From: an uncultured Saprospiraceae bacterium
GTDB lineage: Bacteria; Bacteroidota; Bacteroidia; Chitinophagales; Saprospiraceae
NCBI GenBank assembly: GCA_938039305.1
Contig: CALHUZ010000280.1
Location: forward strand, 1 to 9,058
Direction of reading: 5' to 3'
DNA length: 9,058 nt
Shown here: one piece after another, positions 1 to 7,117 of the stretch
How positions within the stretch are numbered: position 1 is the first letter of the stretch
Layout: every line of letters begins with the position of its first letter
The notes under the pieces: model-generated
What the model was told of the DNA's origin: nothing
Databases searched by the model: none
Seen by the model: only the letters and a program-made list of their open reading frames with translations
Position numbers and translations under genes: made by a program

Positions 1-3000
1 TCTGGTGGCGTCTGGAAAACATCAAACGCTGGCACCACTTGGAAATCCATATTTGATGGCCAATCAGTTTATTCTACAGGATGCATCACAATTGATCCAC
101 ACAACCCTCATCGCATCTGGTTAGGTACTGGAGAGAATGTAGGTGGTAGACATATGGCATGGGGTGATGGCATTTACCTCAGTGAAGACGATGGTGCTTC
201 ATGGACTAATATGGGCTTAGAAGGAACGCAGCACCTTTCAAAAATCATCGTTCATCCAGAAGACGCCAATACTGTCTGGGTTGCAGCACAAGGACCTCTT
301 TGGAATAAAGGCGGAGAGAGAGGATTCTACATGACTACAGATGGTGGTAAGACTTGGACACGTACACTTGGAGATGATGAATGGATGGGCGTAACTGACA
401 TAGCTACTGACCCAAGAGATCCAGACGTGATATACGCAGCGACGTGGCAGAGACACAGAACTGTTGCTGCCTACATGGGAGGAGGACCTAAGTCTGGCAT
501 CCACAAAAGTATGGACGGAGGAAAGACTTGGACAAAACTTTCTAAAGGTCTCCCTTCTGGAAATATGGGAAAAATAGGCATAGCCGTTTCTCCTCAAAGG
601 CCAGATGTTATTTATGCAGCCATAGAGTTAGATCGTACAAAAGGTGGTGTTTATAAATCTACTGACATGGGTGCTTCATGGGCAAAGCAATCTGATGCCG
701 TATCAGGTGCAACAGGTCCACACTATTATCAAGAATTATATGCTTCACCACATCAGTTTGATAAACTCTATCTGATGGATGTTCGCATCCAAGTATCAGA
801 GAATGGCGGTAAGTCATTTAGCAGATTGCAAGAGCGTGATAAGCACTCTGATAATCATGCAATTGTATTTCGCGAAGACGATCCAAACTATCTCATGATC
901 GGAACTGATGCAGGTATTTATGAGACTTTCGACAATACTGATAACTGGAGTTTTATAGATAACCTACCTCTCACTCAATATTATAAAGTTGCCGTTGATG
1001 ATCAAGAGCCATTTTACTATGTCTATGGTGGTACTCAAGACAACGGATCACATTCTGGACCAAGTAGAACGGTCGAGCGCGAAGGTATTCGGAATGCGCA
1101 TTGGTACAAAACCTTAGGTGCAGATGGGCATCAATCAGCTACAGAGCCAGGCAATCCAGATATCTTTTATGCCGAGTCACAACAAGGAGGTATGAATCGA
1201 ATAGACAGGTTAACTGGCGAGACCGTATTCATCCAGCCACAAGCTGGAGAAGGTGAAGACTTTGAAAGGTATAACTGGGATGCACCTATCATAGTCAGTC
1301 CACATAATCCTGCGAGATTATACTTTGCTTCACAGCGAGTATGGCGAAGTGAAGACAGAGGTGATAGCTGGACTGCTATATCGGAAGACTTGACTAAAGA
1401 CCAAGAAAGAATCGAACTACCGATCATGGGACGTGTACAAAGTTGGGACAGCCCGTGGGATGTTGGAGCTATGTCTAATTATAATTCAATCACGTCACTC
1501 TCTGAATCTCCTATAGAAGCGGGATTGATATATGCTGGAACGGATGATGGCATCGTACAGGTTACAGAAGATGGCGGTGGTTCATGGCGTAAGATTTTAG
1601 TGAGCTCTATGCCAGGCGTTCCTGCCACTGCATTTGTCAATGATATAAAAGCCGATCTCCATGATGCCAGCACAGTATATGTTGCTTTGGACAATCATAA
1701 ATATGGGGACTTCAAGCCTTACTTAGTGAAAAGTACTGATCGAGGACGTACTTGGAGAAGTGCAACAAGTGGCTTGGAAGACGCAGATCTGATCTGGCGT
1801 ACAGTACAAGATCATGTGTCTCCAGACCTTATGTTTGCAGCGACTGAAAGAGGTGTTTATGTATCTATGGATCGTGCTAACTCTTGGTTGAAATTCAGCG
1901 GTGGTCTTCCGACTATCTCGTTGAGAGACATCACTATTCAGAGACGTGAAAATGATTTGGTTGCGGCTTCATTTGGAAGAGGCTTTTTTATACTTGATGA
2001 TTATAGCGCTCTACGGCAAATGAATGCTACAACCTTAGCAGAGGCAGCAGCGCTTTACCCTGTCAAAGATGCACTTCAATACAACAGAAGATCATTAATA
2101 GGCAATCAAGGTGCAGGTATCTATGCTGCTGAGAATCCAGACTATGGAGCAGTCTTCACTTATCACATCAATGATGAAGTGACAGGACTTAAGTCACAAC
2201 GTAAAAAGTCAGAGAAGGACTTAAAAAATTCTAATCGTGATGTCCCATTCCCAGGTTGGGATGCACTGCTGGCTGAGCAAGACGAAGAAATGCCGAAACT
2301 GTGGCTAACTATAACTGATACAGATGGCAATATCATCAATCGGTTAAGCAGACCTTATAAAAAAGGCATACATAGAACAACTTGGGATCTATCTACAGTT
2401 TCTAAAAGAGGCATCTCATTGCAAAGTCGCGGTGGCGGTGGTGGCGGATGGAGAAATCGTGGTTACCAAGTTGTACCTGGAACTTATACTGTCTCTATGA
2501 GCAAAGAACATAATGGAGAAATCACGTCACTTGGATCACCGCAATCATTTGAAGTGAAGCCAATTATAAAAGGTGCCCTGCCATCAAAGCCTTTATCAGA
2601 AATACAGAATTTCAGAACAGAGTTGAATGATATGCGTGGAGCCATGTCTGCAGTTAGTTACAACATGAGCCATGCAGAGCAGAAACTATCTGCTATGAAG
2701 ACAGCTTTGATGAGAACTACTGGGGACTTAGGTACGTCGCTTAAGGACATCCATAGCACTTCTAAAGCATTAAAAGAGTTGAGTATTAGACTTAATGGTC
2801 ATCCGATCAAAGATGAAATAGGTGAACGATCTAATCCATCTTTGCAATCTCGCTTCTCAGTTGCAAATAGAGGTTCAAGTTCTAGTTACGGACCAACAGC
2901 CATGCATCGCGAACAGCTTTCTCTTGCTAAAAAAGAATTTAGCATGATTAAAAGTGCTCTGAGTGAAGTGATGAATCAAGTAGGGTCAATAGAAAAAGCC

Positions 3001-3063
3001 TTAATTAAAATGGGGGCGCCATATATAATGGGACAGGATATACCGGAGATATCTGGAAATTAG
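1..3063 (+). CDS. Asp-box (BNR) repeat beta-propeller protein, VPS10/sortilin-like, 5' partial
   Basis: The frame is open from the first base, so the true start lies upstream; the ATG at 154 is internal because clear repeat sequence precedes it. The visible 1,020 residues contain at least ten Asp-box motifs (S/T-x-D-x-G-x-S/T-W type). Examples in window-codon numbering are SEDDGASW at 61-68, TTDGGKTW at 112-119, SMDGGKTW at 170-177, SEDRGDSW at 450-457 and STDRGRTW at 578-585. Such motifs mark beta-propeller blades as in sialidase-like and VPS10/sortilin proteins. Bacteroidota homologues are often named 'glycosyl hydrolase', but I see no catalytic residues that justify this. After the propeller come a beta-rich segment (about 769-861, with LWLTITDTDGNIINRL and VPGTYTVSMS) carrying a six-glycine run, and then a helical tail rich in Met, Ser and Lys. 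No type IX secretion C-terminal domain or membrane anchor is visible. The signal peptide would be in the missing part. The family call is secure; the function is unknown, probably extracellular binding. Confidence 0.88.
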   Translation, partial: SGGVWKTSNAGTTWKSIFDGQSVYSTGCITIDPHNPHRIWLGTGENVGGRHMAWGDGIYLSEDDGASWTNMGLEGTQHLSKIIVHPEDANTVWVAAQGPLWNKGGERGFYMTTDGGKTWTRTLGDDEWMGVTDIATDPRDPDVIYAATWQRHRTVAAYMGGGPKSGIHKSMDGGKTWTKLSKGLPSGNMGKIGIAVSPQRPDVIYAAIELDRTKGGVYKSTDMGASWAKQSDAVSGATGPHYYQELYASPHQFDKLYLMDVRIQVSENGGKSFSRLQERDKHSDNHAIVFREDDPNYLMIGTDAGIYETFDNTDNWSFIDNLPLTQYYKVAVDDQEPFYYVYGGTQDNGSHSGPSRTVEREGIRNAHWYKTLGADGHQSATEPGNPDIFYAESQQGGMNRIDRLTGETVFIQPQAGEGEDFERYNWDAPIIVSPHNPARLYFASQRVWRSEDRGDSWTAISEDLTKDQERIELPIMGRVQSWDSPWDVGAMSNYNSITSLSESPIEAGLIYAGTDDGIVQVTEDGGGSWRKILVSSMPGVPATAFVNDIKADLHDASTVYVALDNHKYGDFKPYLVKSTDRGRTWRSATSGLEDADLIWRTVQDHVSPDLMFAATERGVYVSMDRANSWLKFSGGLPTISLRDITIQRRENDLVAASFGRGFFILDDYSALRQMNATTLAEAAALYPVKDALQYNRRSLIGNQGAGIYAAENPDYGAVFTYHINDEVTGLKSQRKKSEKDLKNSNRDVPFPGWDALLAEQDEEMPKLWLTITDTDGNIINRLSRPYKKGIHRTTWDLSTVSKRGISLQSRGGGGGGWRNRGYQVVPGTYTVSMSKEHNGEITSLGSPQSFEVKPIIKGALPSKPLSEIQNFRTELNDMRGAMSAVSYNMSHAEQKLSAMKTALMRTTGDLGTSLKDIHSTSKALKELSIRLNGHPIKDEIGERSNPSLQSRFSVANRGSSSSYGPTAMHREQLSLAKKEFSMIKSALSEVMNQVGSIEKALIKMGAPYIMGQDIPEISGN

Positions 3064-3107
3064 AAAAAAGAAAGGGTCACCATATTGGTGACCCTTTCTT
3101 TTTTCTA
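3061..3107. terminator. Perfect 22-bp hairpin, probable bidirectional intrinsic terminator
   Basis: Bases 3061-3082 are exactly complementary to 3086-3107 around a 3-base TAT loop. The stem base is an A-run on the left and a T-run on the right, with a GC-richer core (GGGTCACC) next to the loop. Transcripts from either strand would therefore make a stable hairpin followed by a U-rich arm. The left arm begins at the stop codon of the Asp-box gene, and the sulfatase operon converges from the other side, ending 150 bases away. This is the expected arrangement for a shared terminator between convergent genes. No test of function is possible from sequence alone. Confidence 0.8.
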
Positions 3108-3110
3108 ATT

Positions 3111-3245
3111 ACGAGCGAAGCCTGCGAAGCAGGTGAAGCCGAGAAATCTATTTGGGGGAGTGACTATTTATTAGTTCTTAGGATAAAAATTCTTGTTACT
3201 TTCACAAATAGCCTTCTCCGCTTCACTTCGTTTCGGTCGAAGGGA
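3111..3245. repeat. GAAG/CTTC-rich short inverted repeats in the convergent spacer
   Basis: In the left part, GAAG recurs with a 9-base spacing (3117, 3126, 3135), and CCTGC-GAA-GCAGG at 3121-3133 is a perfect 5-bp hairpin. In the right part (about 3213-3242), CTTC recurs at 3213, 3221 and 3226, and CTTCG (3226-3230) pairs with CGAAG (3238-3242). The right block resembles an imperfect reverse complement of the left one, so the two could pair over about 75 bases. No ORF fits here. It may be a dispersed palindromic repeat of the kind often found between genes in Bacteroidota, or a second terminator for the sulfatase operon. There are no flanking target duplications or a transposase. Confidence 0.4.
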
Positions 3246-3257
3246 CAAGAAGAGAGG

Positions 3258-4715
3258 TTACTCCATCACCCCAGCCTCTCTCATTCCACTTCCTTCTATC
3301 TCATGAAAGCTATCTCCTAATTCTAATCTTTTAGCATCAGCCAAAGCTGAAAGTGACTTTACGATATCAGGATTTTGGGAGAAGACATTATTGATTTCAC
3401 TGACGTCATTAGTCAAGTTGTAAAGTTCCGGTTCTTCCAAAGTGTTGTGTTCGTATTGAGTGGGTGTTCCATTAGCCCCTCCCTCTTTACCATTAAGCGT
3501 TCTGTACTTATGAGGAAAGTACATTTTCCAATCTCCTTGACGTACGGCCCAAAGTTCATTAGTAGCATAGTAATAGTAGTATGCATCATGTGTGCTTTTA
3601 GTAGAAGTTCCCATGAAGACATCCCAAGCATTAACTCCATCTATCTTAAGTGATGGTAGCTCTGCTCCTGTGACATGGGCAATTGTCGGCAGAATATCGA
3701 TACTCATCACATGAGTCGCGACAGTTTTGCCTTCTGGCAATACTCCTGGATAGCTTATGACAAAAGGTTCTCTGACACCACCTTCCCAAGCAGTTCCTTT
3801 TCCTTCGCGAAGTGGTTGGGCTGAACCACTATGTGTTCCGTAAGAAAGCCAAGGTCCATTGTCAGAAGTGAAGATTACAATTGTATTTTTGGTTAAGCCT
3901 TCTGATTCAAGCGTTTTTACAATCTCCCCTACTGACCAATCTAACTCCATGATCACGTCGCCATATAGTCCTCGATCAGACTTTCCTTTAAACTTGTCTG
4001 ATACATAAAGAGGCACATGTGGTTGTGGGTGAGGAACATATAAAAAGAAAGGAGATTGCTTATTTCTCTTGATGAAGTCAACAGCCTTTTCAGTTATCTG
4101 AGTAGTTAGATTGCTTTGATCTTCTAATGAATCTATTGGTGTATCATTTTCATAAAGTGGCAATGGAGGGAAATCAAATATCGTTCCTTGCCAAGGGTGA
4201 CTCGGCCACATATCGTTAGAATAAGGGATACCAAAGTATTCATCAAACCCATGCTTTAACGGACTGAATGGCCCCATGTTTCCAAGGTGCCATTTTCCAA
4301 AAGCTGCTGTCGCATAACCTTTGGCTTTTAGCATCTCTGCCATTGTGGTCTCTTCTTGATTAATGCCATGAGTGTTTAGTGGCATAAGTGCACCGTGGAT
4401 ACCCAGTCGATTAGGATAACAGCCAGTTAGTAATGCTGCACGCGATGCCGAGCAAACAGGCTGTGCTACTGAAAAGTCGGTTAGCTTCACACCTCTTTTA
4501 GCTAACCCATCTATATGAGGAGTTAAAATATCTGTCGCACCAAAACAACCTACATCACCGTAGCCCTGATCGTCTGTGAAGATGATGACTACATTGGGAG
4601 ATCTTCCCTCTTCTTTAGCGTTTTCTTTTTCTGATTTACAACTTAGAGAAAGAAAGGTGACAGATGTCACAATCATCCATAATAAGGTCTTCAAGACTAC
4701 TTTGATTAGGCTCAT
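3258..4715 (-). CDS. Sulfatase, S1 family, arylsulfatase A-like lipoprotein
   Basis: This 485-residue protein should hydrolyse a sulfate ester at the cell envelope. The N-terminus has a basic start, a hydrophobic stretch and SLSC with Cys26 as the likely lipidated residue; the following CKSEKEN segment is charged, as in exported Bacteroidota lipoproteins. The sulfatase core is complete. FTDDQGYGDVG gives metal-binding Asp48/Asp49, CSASR at 88-92 gives formylglycine precursor Cys88 and Arg92, and GKWHLG gives Lys141/His143. PHPQPHVPL contains His229/His233, TSDNGPW gives Asp285/Asn286, and GKGTAWEGGVREP gives Lys307. The spacing and the FGIPYSNDMWP segment resemble human arylsulfatase A, but the substrate (glycan or lipid sulfate) is not predictable. 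The fourth residue block has Ala instead of the more usual Pro (C-x-A-x-R). No maturase gene is in the window. It starts 9 bases after the preceding gene's stop and is the last gene of the probable operon. The ATG is preceded by an AT-rich leader with no Shine-Dalgarno motif. Confidence 0.95.
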   Translation of the reverse strand: MSLIKVVLKTLLWMIVTSVTFLSLSCKSEKENAKEEGRSPNVVIIFTDDQGYGDVGCFGATDILTPHIDGLAKRGVKLTDFSVAQPVCSASRAALLTGCYPNRLGIHGALMPLNTHGINQEETTMAEMLKAKGYATAAFGKWHLGNMGPFSPLKHGFDEYFGIPYSNDMWPSHPWQGTIFDFPPLPLYENDTPIDSLEDQSNLTTQITEKAVDFIKRNKQSPFFLYVPHPQPHVPLYVSDKFKGKSDRGLYGDVIMELDWSVGEIVKTLESEGLTKNTIVIFTSDNGPWLSYGTHSGSAQPLREGKGTAWEGGVREPFVISYPGVLPEGKTVATHVMSIDILPTIAHVTGAELPSLKIDGVNAWDVFMGTSTKSTHDAYYYYYATNELWAVRQGDWKMYFPHKYRTLNGKEGGANGTPTQYEHNTLEEPELYNLTNDVSEINNVFSQNPDIVKSLSALADAKRLELGDSFHEIEGSGMREAGVME

Positions 4716-4724
4716 TTAAATTAT

Positions 4725-5489
4725 TTAAGGCGCCACCATGGCCTTCTCTGAAGGAGACCATACTTCATAAATAGGCTTCCCCTTACTGCTTAATCCACTG
4801 TGATGCCAACTTCCATCTTCGAGTTCGAAGTCAAATGAAAGAGAAGCTCCTACTCTACTACTATCACGAGAAAAGAACTTTATCTGTTCTGTATACTTCC
4901 CATCGACTGTGGTATAAGTTCCTCCTCCGGAACCTTTGAATTCTGCTGTCTCATCATTGAAGGCAATCCATTGAAAGCGACTTCCTGAAAGAATCTTCAT
5001 TGTTCTTCTTGCCCCAGGTTTTCTATATGAAATCTCTCCACCTCTTTTGCGTCCCGTCATTAACCACGCCCCTTGCAAAGCACCAGGCGAACCGTTATCT
5101 ATACGTGCCCAATCCAAGTCCATACCCTCAAATCTCAAAACATCTTTGTTAATGTTATAATTAGTCGACTCTTTCTGCCTAACCATAGATGGGTCTAAGG
5201 TGTGAAACTCATAGATCTTCTTAACATGATCATCATACACCTCCATTTTTCCACCAATAGTACCTTTGAATTGTTCACCACTATTGCAATAGACTGCTGT
5301 GCTGAAAAAACCATTGCTGATGATGGTCACCATCTTACAATCATCAGCACCATCTTTATAATTAGCCTCCCATGCTCCATTCAATTTTTCAATTTCAGGA
5401 CGATCGTCAACACCTTTGATCAGATCTGGATTCGCATTCCATGTCATGCTCATGACAGATGAAATAAAAAGAATTGTGAAGTAGCTCAT
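4725..5489 (-). CDS. Exported protein of two tandem lipocalin-like repeats, function unknown
   Basis: This is a 254-residue protein with no recognised enzymatic motif. Residues 1-19 are hydrophobic and could be a signal peptide, but they lack the usual basic start, so export is probable rather than certain. An in-frame TAA lies four codons upstream of the ATG, so no longer start exists. The mature part contains two similar halves. Half one (about 36-131) begins LNGAWEANYKDG and ends LDWARI. Half two (about 138-246) begins LQGAWLMTGRKRGG and ends PIYEVWSP. Each has an L-x-G-A-W opening, a central segment of the form GTIGGKMEVYDD or GGGTYTTVDGKYTEQIKFF, and alternating beta-strand character, as in small lipocalin-like barrels. 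The gene sits between the DinB-like lipoprotein gene (24-base gap) and the sulfatase gene (9-base gap), so co-transcription is likely. It may bind a small hydrophobic ligand, but this is only inferred from the fold-like pattern. Confidence 0.75.
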   Translation of the reverse strand: MSYFTILFISSVMSMTWNANPDLIKGVDDRPEIEKLNGAWEANYKDGADDCKMVTIISNGFFSTAVYCNSGEQFKGTIGGKMEVYDDHVKKIYEFHTLDPSMVRQKESTNYNINKDVLRFEGMDLDWARIDNGSPGALQGAWLMTGRKRGGEISYRKPGARRTMKILSGSRFQWIAFNDETAEFKGSGGGTYTTVDGKYTEQIKFFSRDSSRVGASLSFDFELEDGSWHHSGLSSKGKPIYEVWSPSEKAMVAP

Positions 5490-5513
5490 TGTATCACTTT
5501 ATTGTATTGTAAA

Positions 5514-6134
5514 TTAATTTTCTGCTGTTCCCATAAAGACATTCACTGTAGGGTTAACTGGGTTCCCAGATGAACGTCTATATGATGTGATCTGACCAAC
5601 ATGATATATAGCATCCGTAATCGGCCCGTTGATCATATGCCAATAGTTAAAATCAGAAGTCTTTTCTCCTCGTTGAAATGTCACCTTATAAGTGCTGACG
5701 CTTTCTGAATCACTCGCCTTTAAAAGCTCACTCGCCTTCTTGAGATTATCAAGAGTTCGTTGTCTCAATTCTTCCCAATTCTTTGGAGCATCCACGCTTG
5801 GTCTGACATTCGGTAGTCCCGCAGGCGCATTGACAATGGTTTCAGATAACCCATGAAGATGTTCAAGGACATTTTGAGCAGAACGATTCCCACCACCTGG
5901 TTCATAGGCTCTATCCTCCTCTCTTAATCCTTCAGTTGCCCAATAGTACCTAAACCCAAGAGCATCAACTAATCTTCCCAATACTGTTCCTGTCGTATAA
6001 GACTCAGGATAGGCAGGTATCTGAGAAAAATGCGATTCAGCTTGTACTTCTTTCACTATGGCAGTGACTTGACTTGTGGCACAAGAGCTCATATAAACAG
6101 TGAGCGTAAGTATTAAGAGTAATCTATAGATCAT
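5514..6134 (-). CDS. DinB/YfiT-like four-helix-bundle lipoprotein
   Basis: This is a 206-residue protein. The N-terminus (basic Arg4, hydrophobic LLLILTLTVYM, then SSC) is a lipoprotein signal with Cys18 as the anchor, so the product should sit in the envelope. The rest resembles the DinB/YfiT metal-binding fold. GTVLGRLVDALGFRYYWATEGL (about 49-70) matches a first helix. SAQNVLEHLHGLSETI (85-100) supplies His92/His94. WHMINGPITDAIYHVGQITSYRR (165-187) supplies His166 and His178, giving a plausible three-histidine metal site. Cytosolic relatives include thiol S-transferases, but the reaction here is unknown. It is the first gene of a probable three-gene operon with the lipocalin-like protein and the sulfatase. 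The start is the only one that provides the signal peptide, and the leader has no Shine-Dalgarno motif. The fold assignment is from motif pattern only. Confidence 0.78.
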   Translation of the reverse strand: MIYRLLLILTLTVYMSSCATSQVTAIVKEVQAESHFSQIPAYPESYTTGTVLGRLVDALGFRYYWATEGLREEDRAYEPGGGNRSAQNVLEHLHGLSETIVNAPAGLPNVRPSVDAPKNWEELRQRTLDNLKKASELLKASDSESVSTYKVTFQRGEKTSDFNYWHMINGPITDAIYHVGQITSYRRSSGNPVNPTVNVFMGTAEN

Positions 6135-6149
6135 AGTTGTTATTTGAAT

Positions 6150-6162
6150 GTAAGGTAAATCA
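6150..6162 (-). promoter_or_regulatory. 13-bp leader element (copy 1), upstream of the DinB-like lipoprotein gene
   Basis: On the - strand this reads TGATTTACCTTAC and ends 15 bases before the ATG at 6134. The identical 13 bases occur 11 bases before the mop-like gene start at 8213, and in both places TCATCA lies 3-4 bases further upstream. The core TACCTTAC partly fits the Bacteroidota -7 consensus TAnnTTTG, but no TTG (-33) element lies at the right distance. It could be a promoter part, a regulator site or chance. Confidence 0.25.
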
Positions 6163-6179
6163 AAATGATGATTTAGAGA

Positions 6180-6202
6180 ATTGAGTTATGAAGCATCTCA
6201 AT
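6180..6202 (-). terminator. Weak hairpin downstream of the molybdate operon
   Basis: ATTGAG (6180-6185) and CTCAAT (6197-6202) are complementary around an 11-base loop, 37 bases past the modC stop on the - strand. The sequence that follows is pyrimidine-rich (TCTCT) but lacks a proper U-run. It lies in the only gap between the mod operon and the sulfatase operon, so it is the best candidate for an end of the mod transcript, but it is weak and read-through is plausible. Confidence 0.2.
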
Positions 6203-6238
6203 ATCGAATTATCGTGGCGTAGAGTCAACCAGAACTGA

Positions 6239-7117
6239 TCAAACATGTAACTTCTTAATGATAGGATTAAAAGCCTTTGACGCTACCATCACTCTCTCGC
6301 CAACCTTCAAATCTTTAACCTCTTCTTTCTCTCCTATCACCTTAACAAAATCATTGCCGATTAAAATTGAAATGATGTAGAGAAATCCTTGATGTTGTAT
6401 CTCTACTATTTCTCCAGTGAATTGAAACTTCCCACTGACTTCATTATTTGCAAAAACCTCTCTTGGCTTTCCTCTTTTAGTTACACATCCTTGATCCAAC
6501 ATAATAACTTCATCAGACATCTTGAATATCTCAGCTACATCATGGCTAACCATTATCGTCGTAAGATCATAAACCTTATGAGCTTTGAGAATGTAATCTT
6601 GAAGCTTTGATCTCATGGATGGATCCAAAGCCGAAAGGGGCTCATCCAAAAGAAGCACACTCGGTTTCTGAACGATAGATCTCGCTAAGGCAACTCTTTG
6701 CTTCTGGCCCCCTGAGAGCATGGTCGTTTGACTGTCTTGGAGATCACCCAGGTCCATGAGATCTATTAACTCCCCTACTATTGCGCCATCACTTTGTTTG
6801 TTCTTGGCATATTCTAAATTACCTCTTACTGTCAAGTTTGGAAACAATGCAAAATCCTGAAAGACCATTCCTACATCTCGTTTCTGAGGAGATAAAGAAA
6901 CCTTAACAGCACTATCGTACCATGTCTCACCACCTACTTTCAACTTTCCTTGATCTGGAGCTAAGAGGCCAGCTATCATTCTTAGAATCGATGTCTTGCC
7001 GGCTCCTGAAGGCCCGTACAATGAAACAAATGCCCCTTTAACAATCTTAAGATCTATGTCTAAGAGCATCTTCCCTGATGATCCATTCAGGTTCTTTTGA
7101 AATTGTATATCTATCAT
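6239..7117 (-). CDS. modC: Molybdate ABC transporter ATP-binding protein
   Basis: This 292-residue cytoplasmic ATPase energises molybdate import with the adjacent ModB. All ABC motifs are intact: Walker A GPSGAGKT (35-42), Q-loop Gln87 in MVFQDFALFP, signature LSGGQ (134-138), Walker B VLLLDEP (154-160), D-loop SALD (162-165) and switch His192. Residues about 232-290 (FTGEIVEIQHQG to VMVASKAFNPI) form a single TOBE-type oxyanion-binding domain. The total is shorter than the about 350 residues of E. coli ModC, so the regulatory end is reduced. The start codon overlaps the modB stop by 4 bases (ATGA), which implies translational coupling. The fold alone would also allow a sulfate or other anion importer; the ModB and Mop neighbours decide for molybdate (or tungstate). 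Confidence 0.92.
   Translation of the reverse strand: MIDIQFQKNLNGSSGKMLLDIDLKIVKGAFVSLYGPSGAGKTSILRMIAGLLAPDQGKLKVGGETWYDSAVKVSLSPQKRDVGMVFQDFALFPNLTVRGNLEYAKNKQSDGAIVGELIDLMDLGDLQDSQTTMLSGGQKQRVALARSIVQKPSVLLLDEPLSALDPSMRSKLQDYILKAHKVYDLTTIMVSHDVAEIFKMSDEVIMLDQGCVTKRGKPREVFANNEVSGKFQFTGEIVEIQHQGFLYIISILIGNDFVKVIGEKEEVKDLKVGERVMVASKAFNPIIKKLHV

Noticed and set aside
154..156. ATG as the start of the Asp-box protein
   Set aside because: The same frame is open from base 1 and encodes an Asp-box (SNAGTTW) upstream, so the gene begins outside the window.
238..597. Antisense reading frame of 119 codons inside the Asp-box gene
   Set aside because: Composition is that of a shadow frame (Ser/His/Cys-rich, no domain), fully covered by a clear gene on the other strand. 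The same holds for the other antisense frames within the Asp-box, sulfatase, lipocalin-like, modB, modC and mop genes.
2433..2450. GGTGGC-type repeat as a microsatellite
   Set aside because: It is a short in-frame run coding for six glycines in a linker, with no sign of length variation or function as a repeat element.
6161..6168. TCATTTTG on the - strand as a Bacteroidota -7 box
   Set aside because: One mismatch to TAnnTTTG, and the nearest upstream TTG is about 30 bases away, beyond the usual 17-23.
6200..6228. TTGACT - 17 bases - GATATT on the - strand, a sigma70-like promoter before the DinB-like gene
   Set aside because: The spacing is right, but the -10 matches only 4 of 6 bases and Bacteroidota primary sigma factors use a different consensus (TTG / TAnnTTTG).
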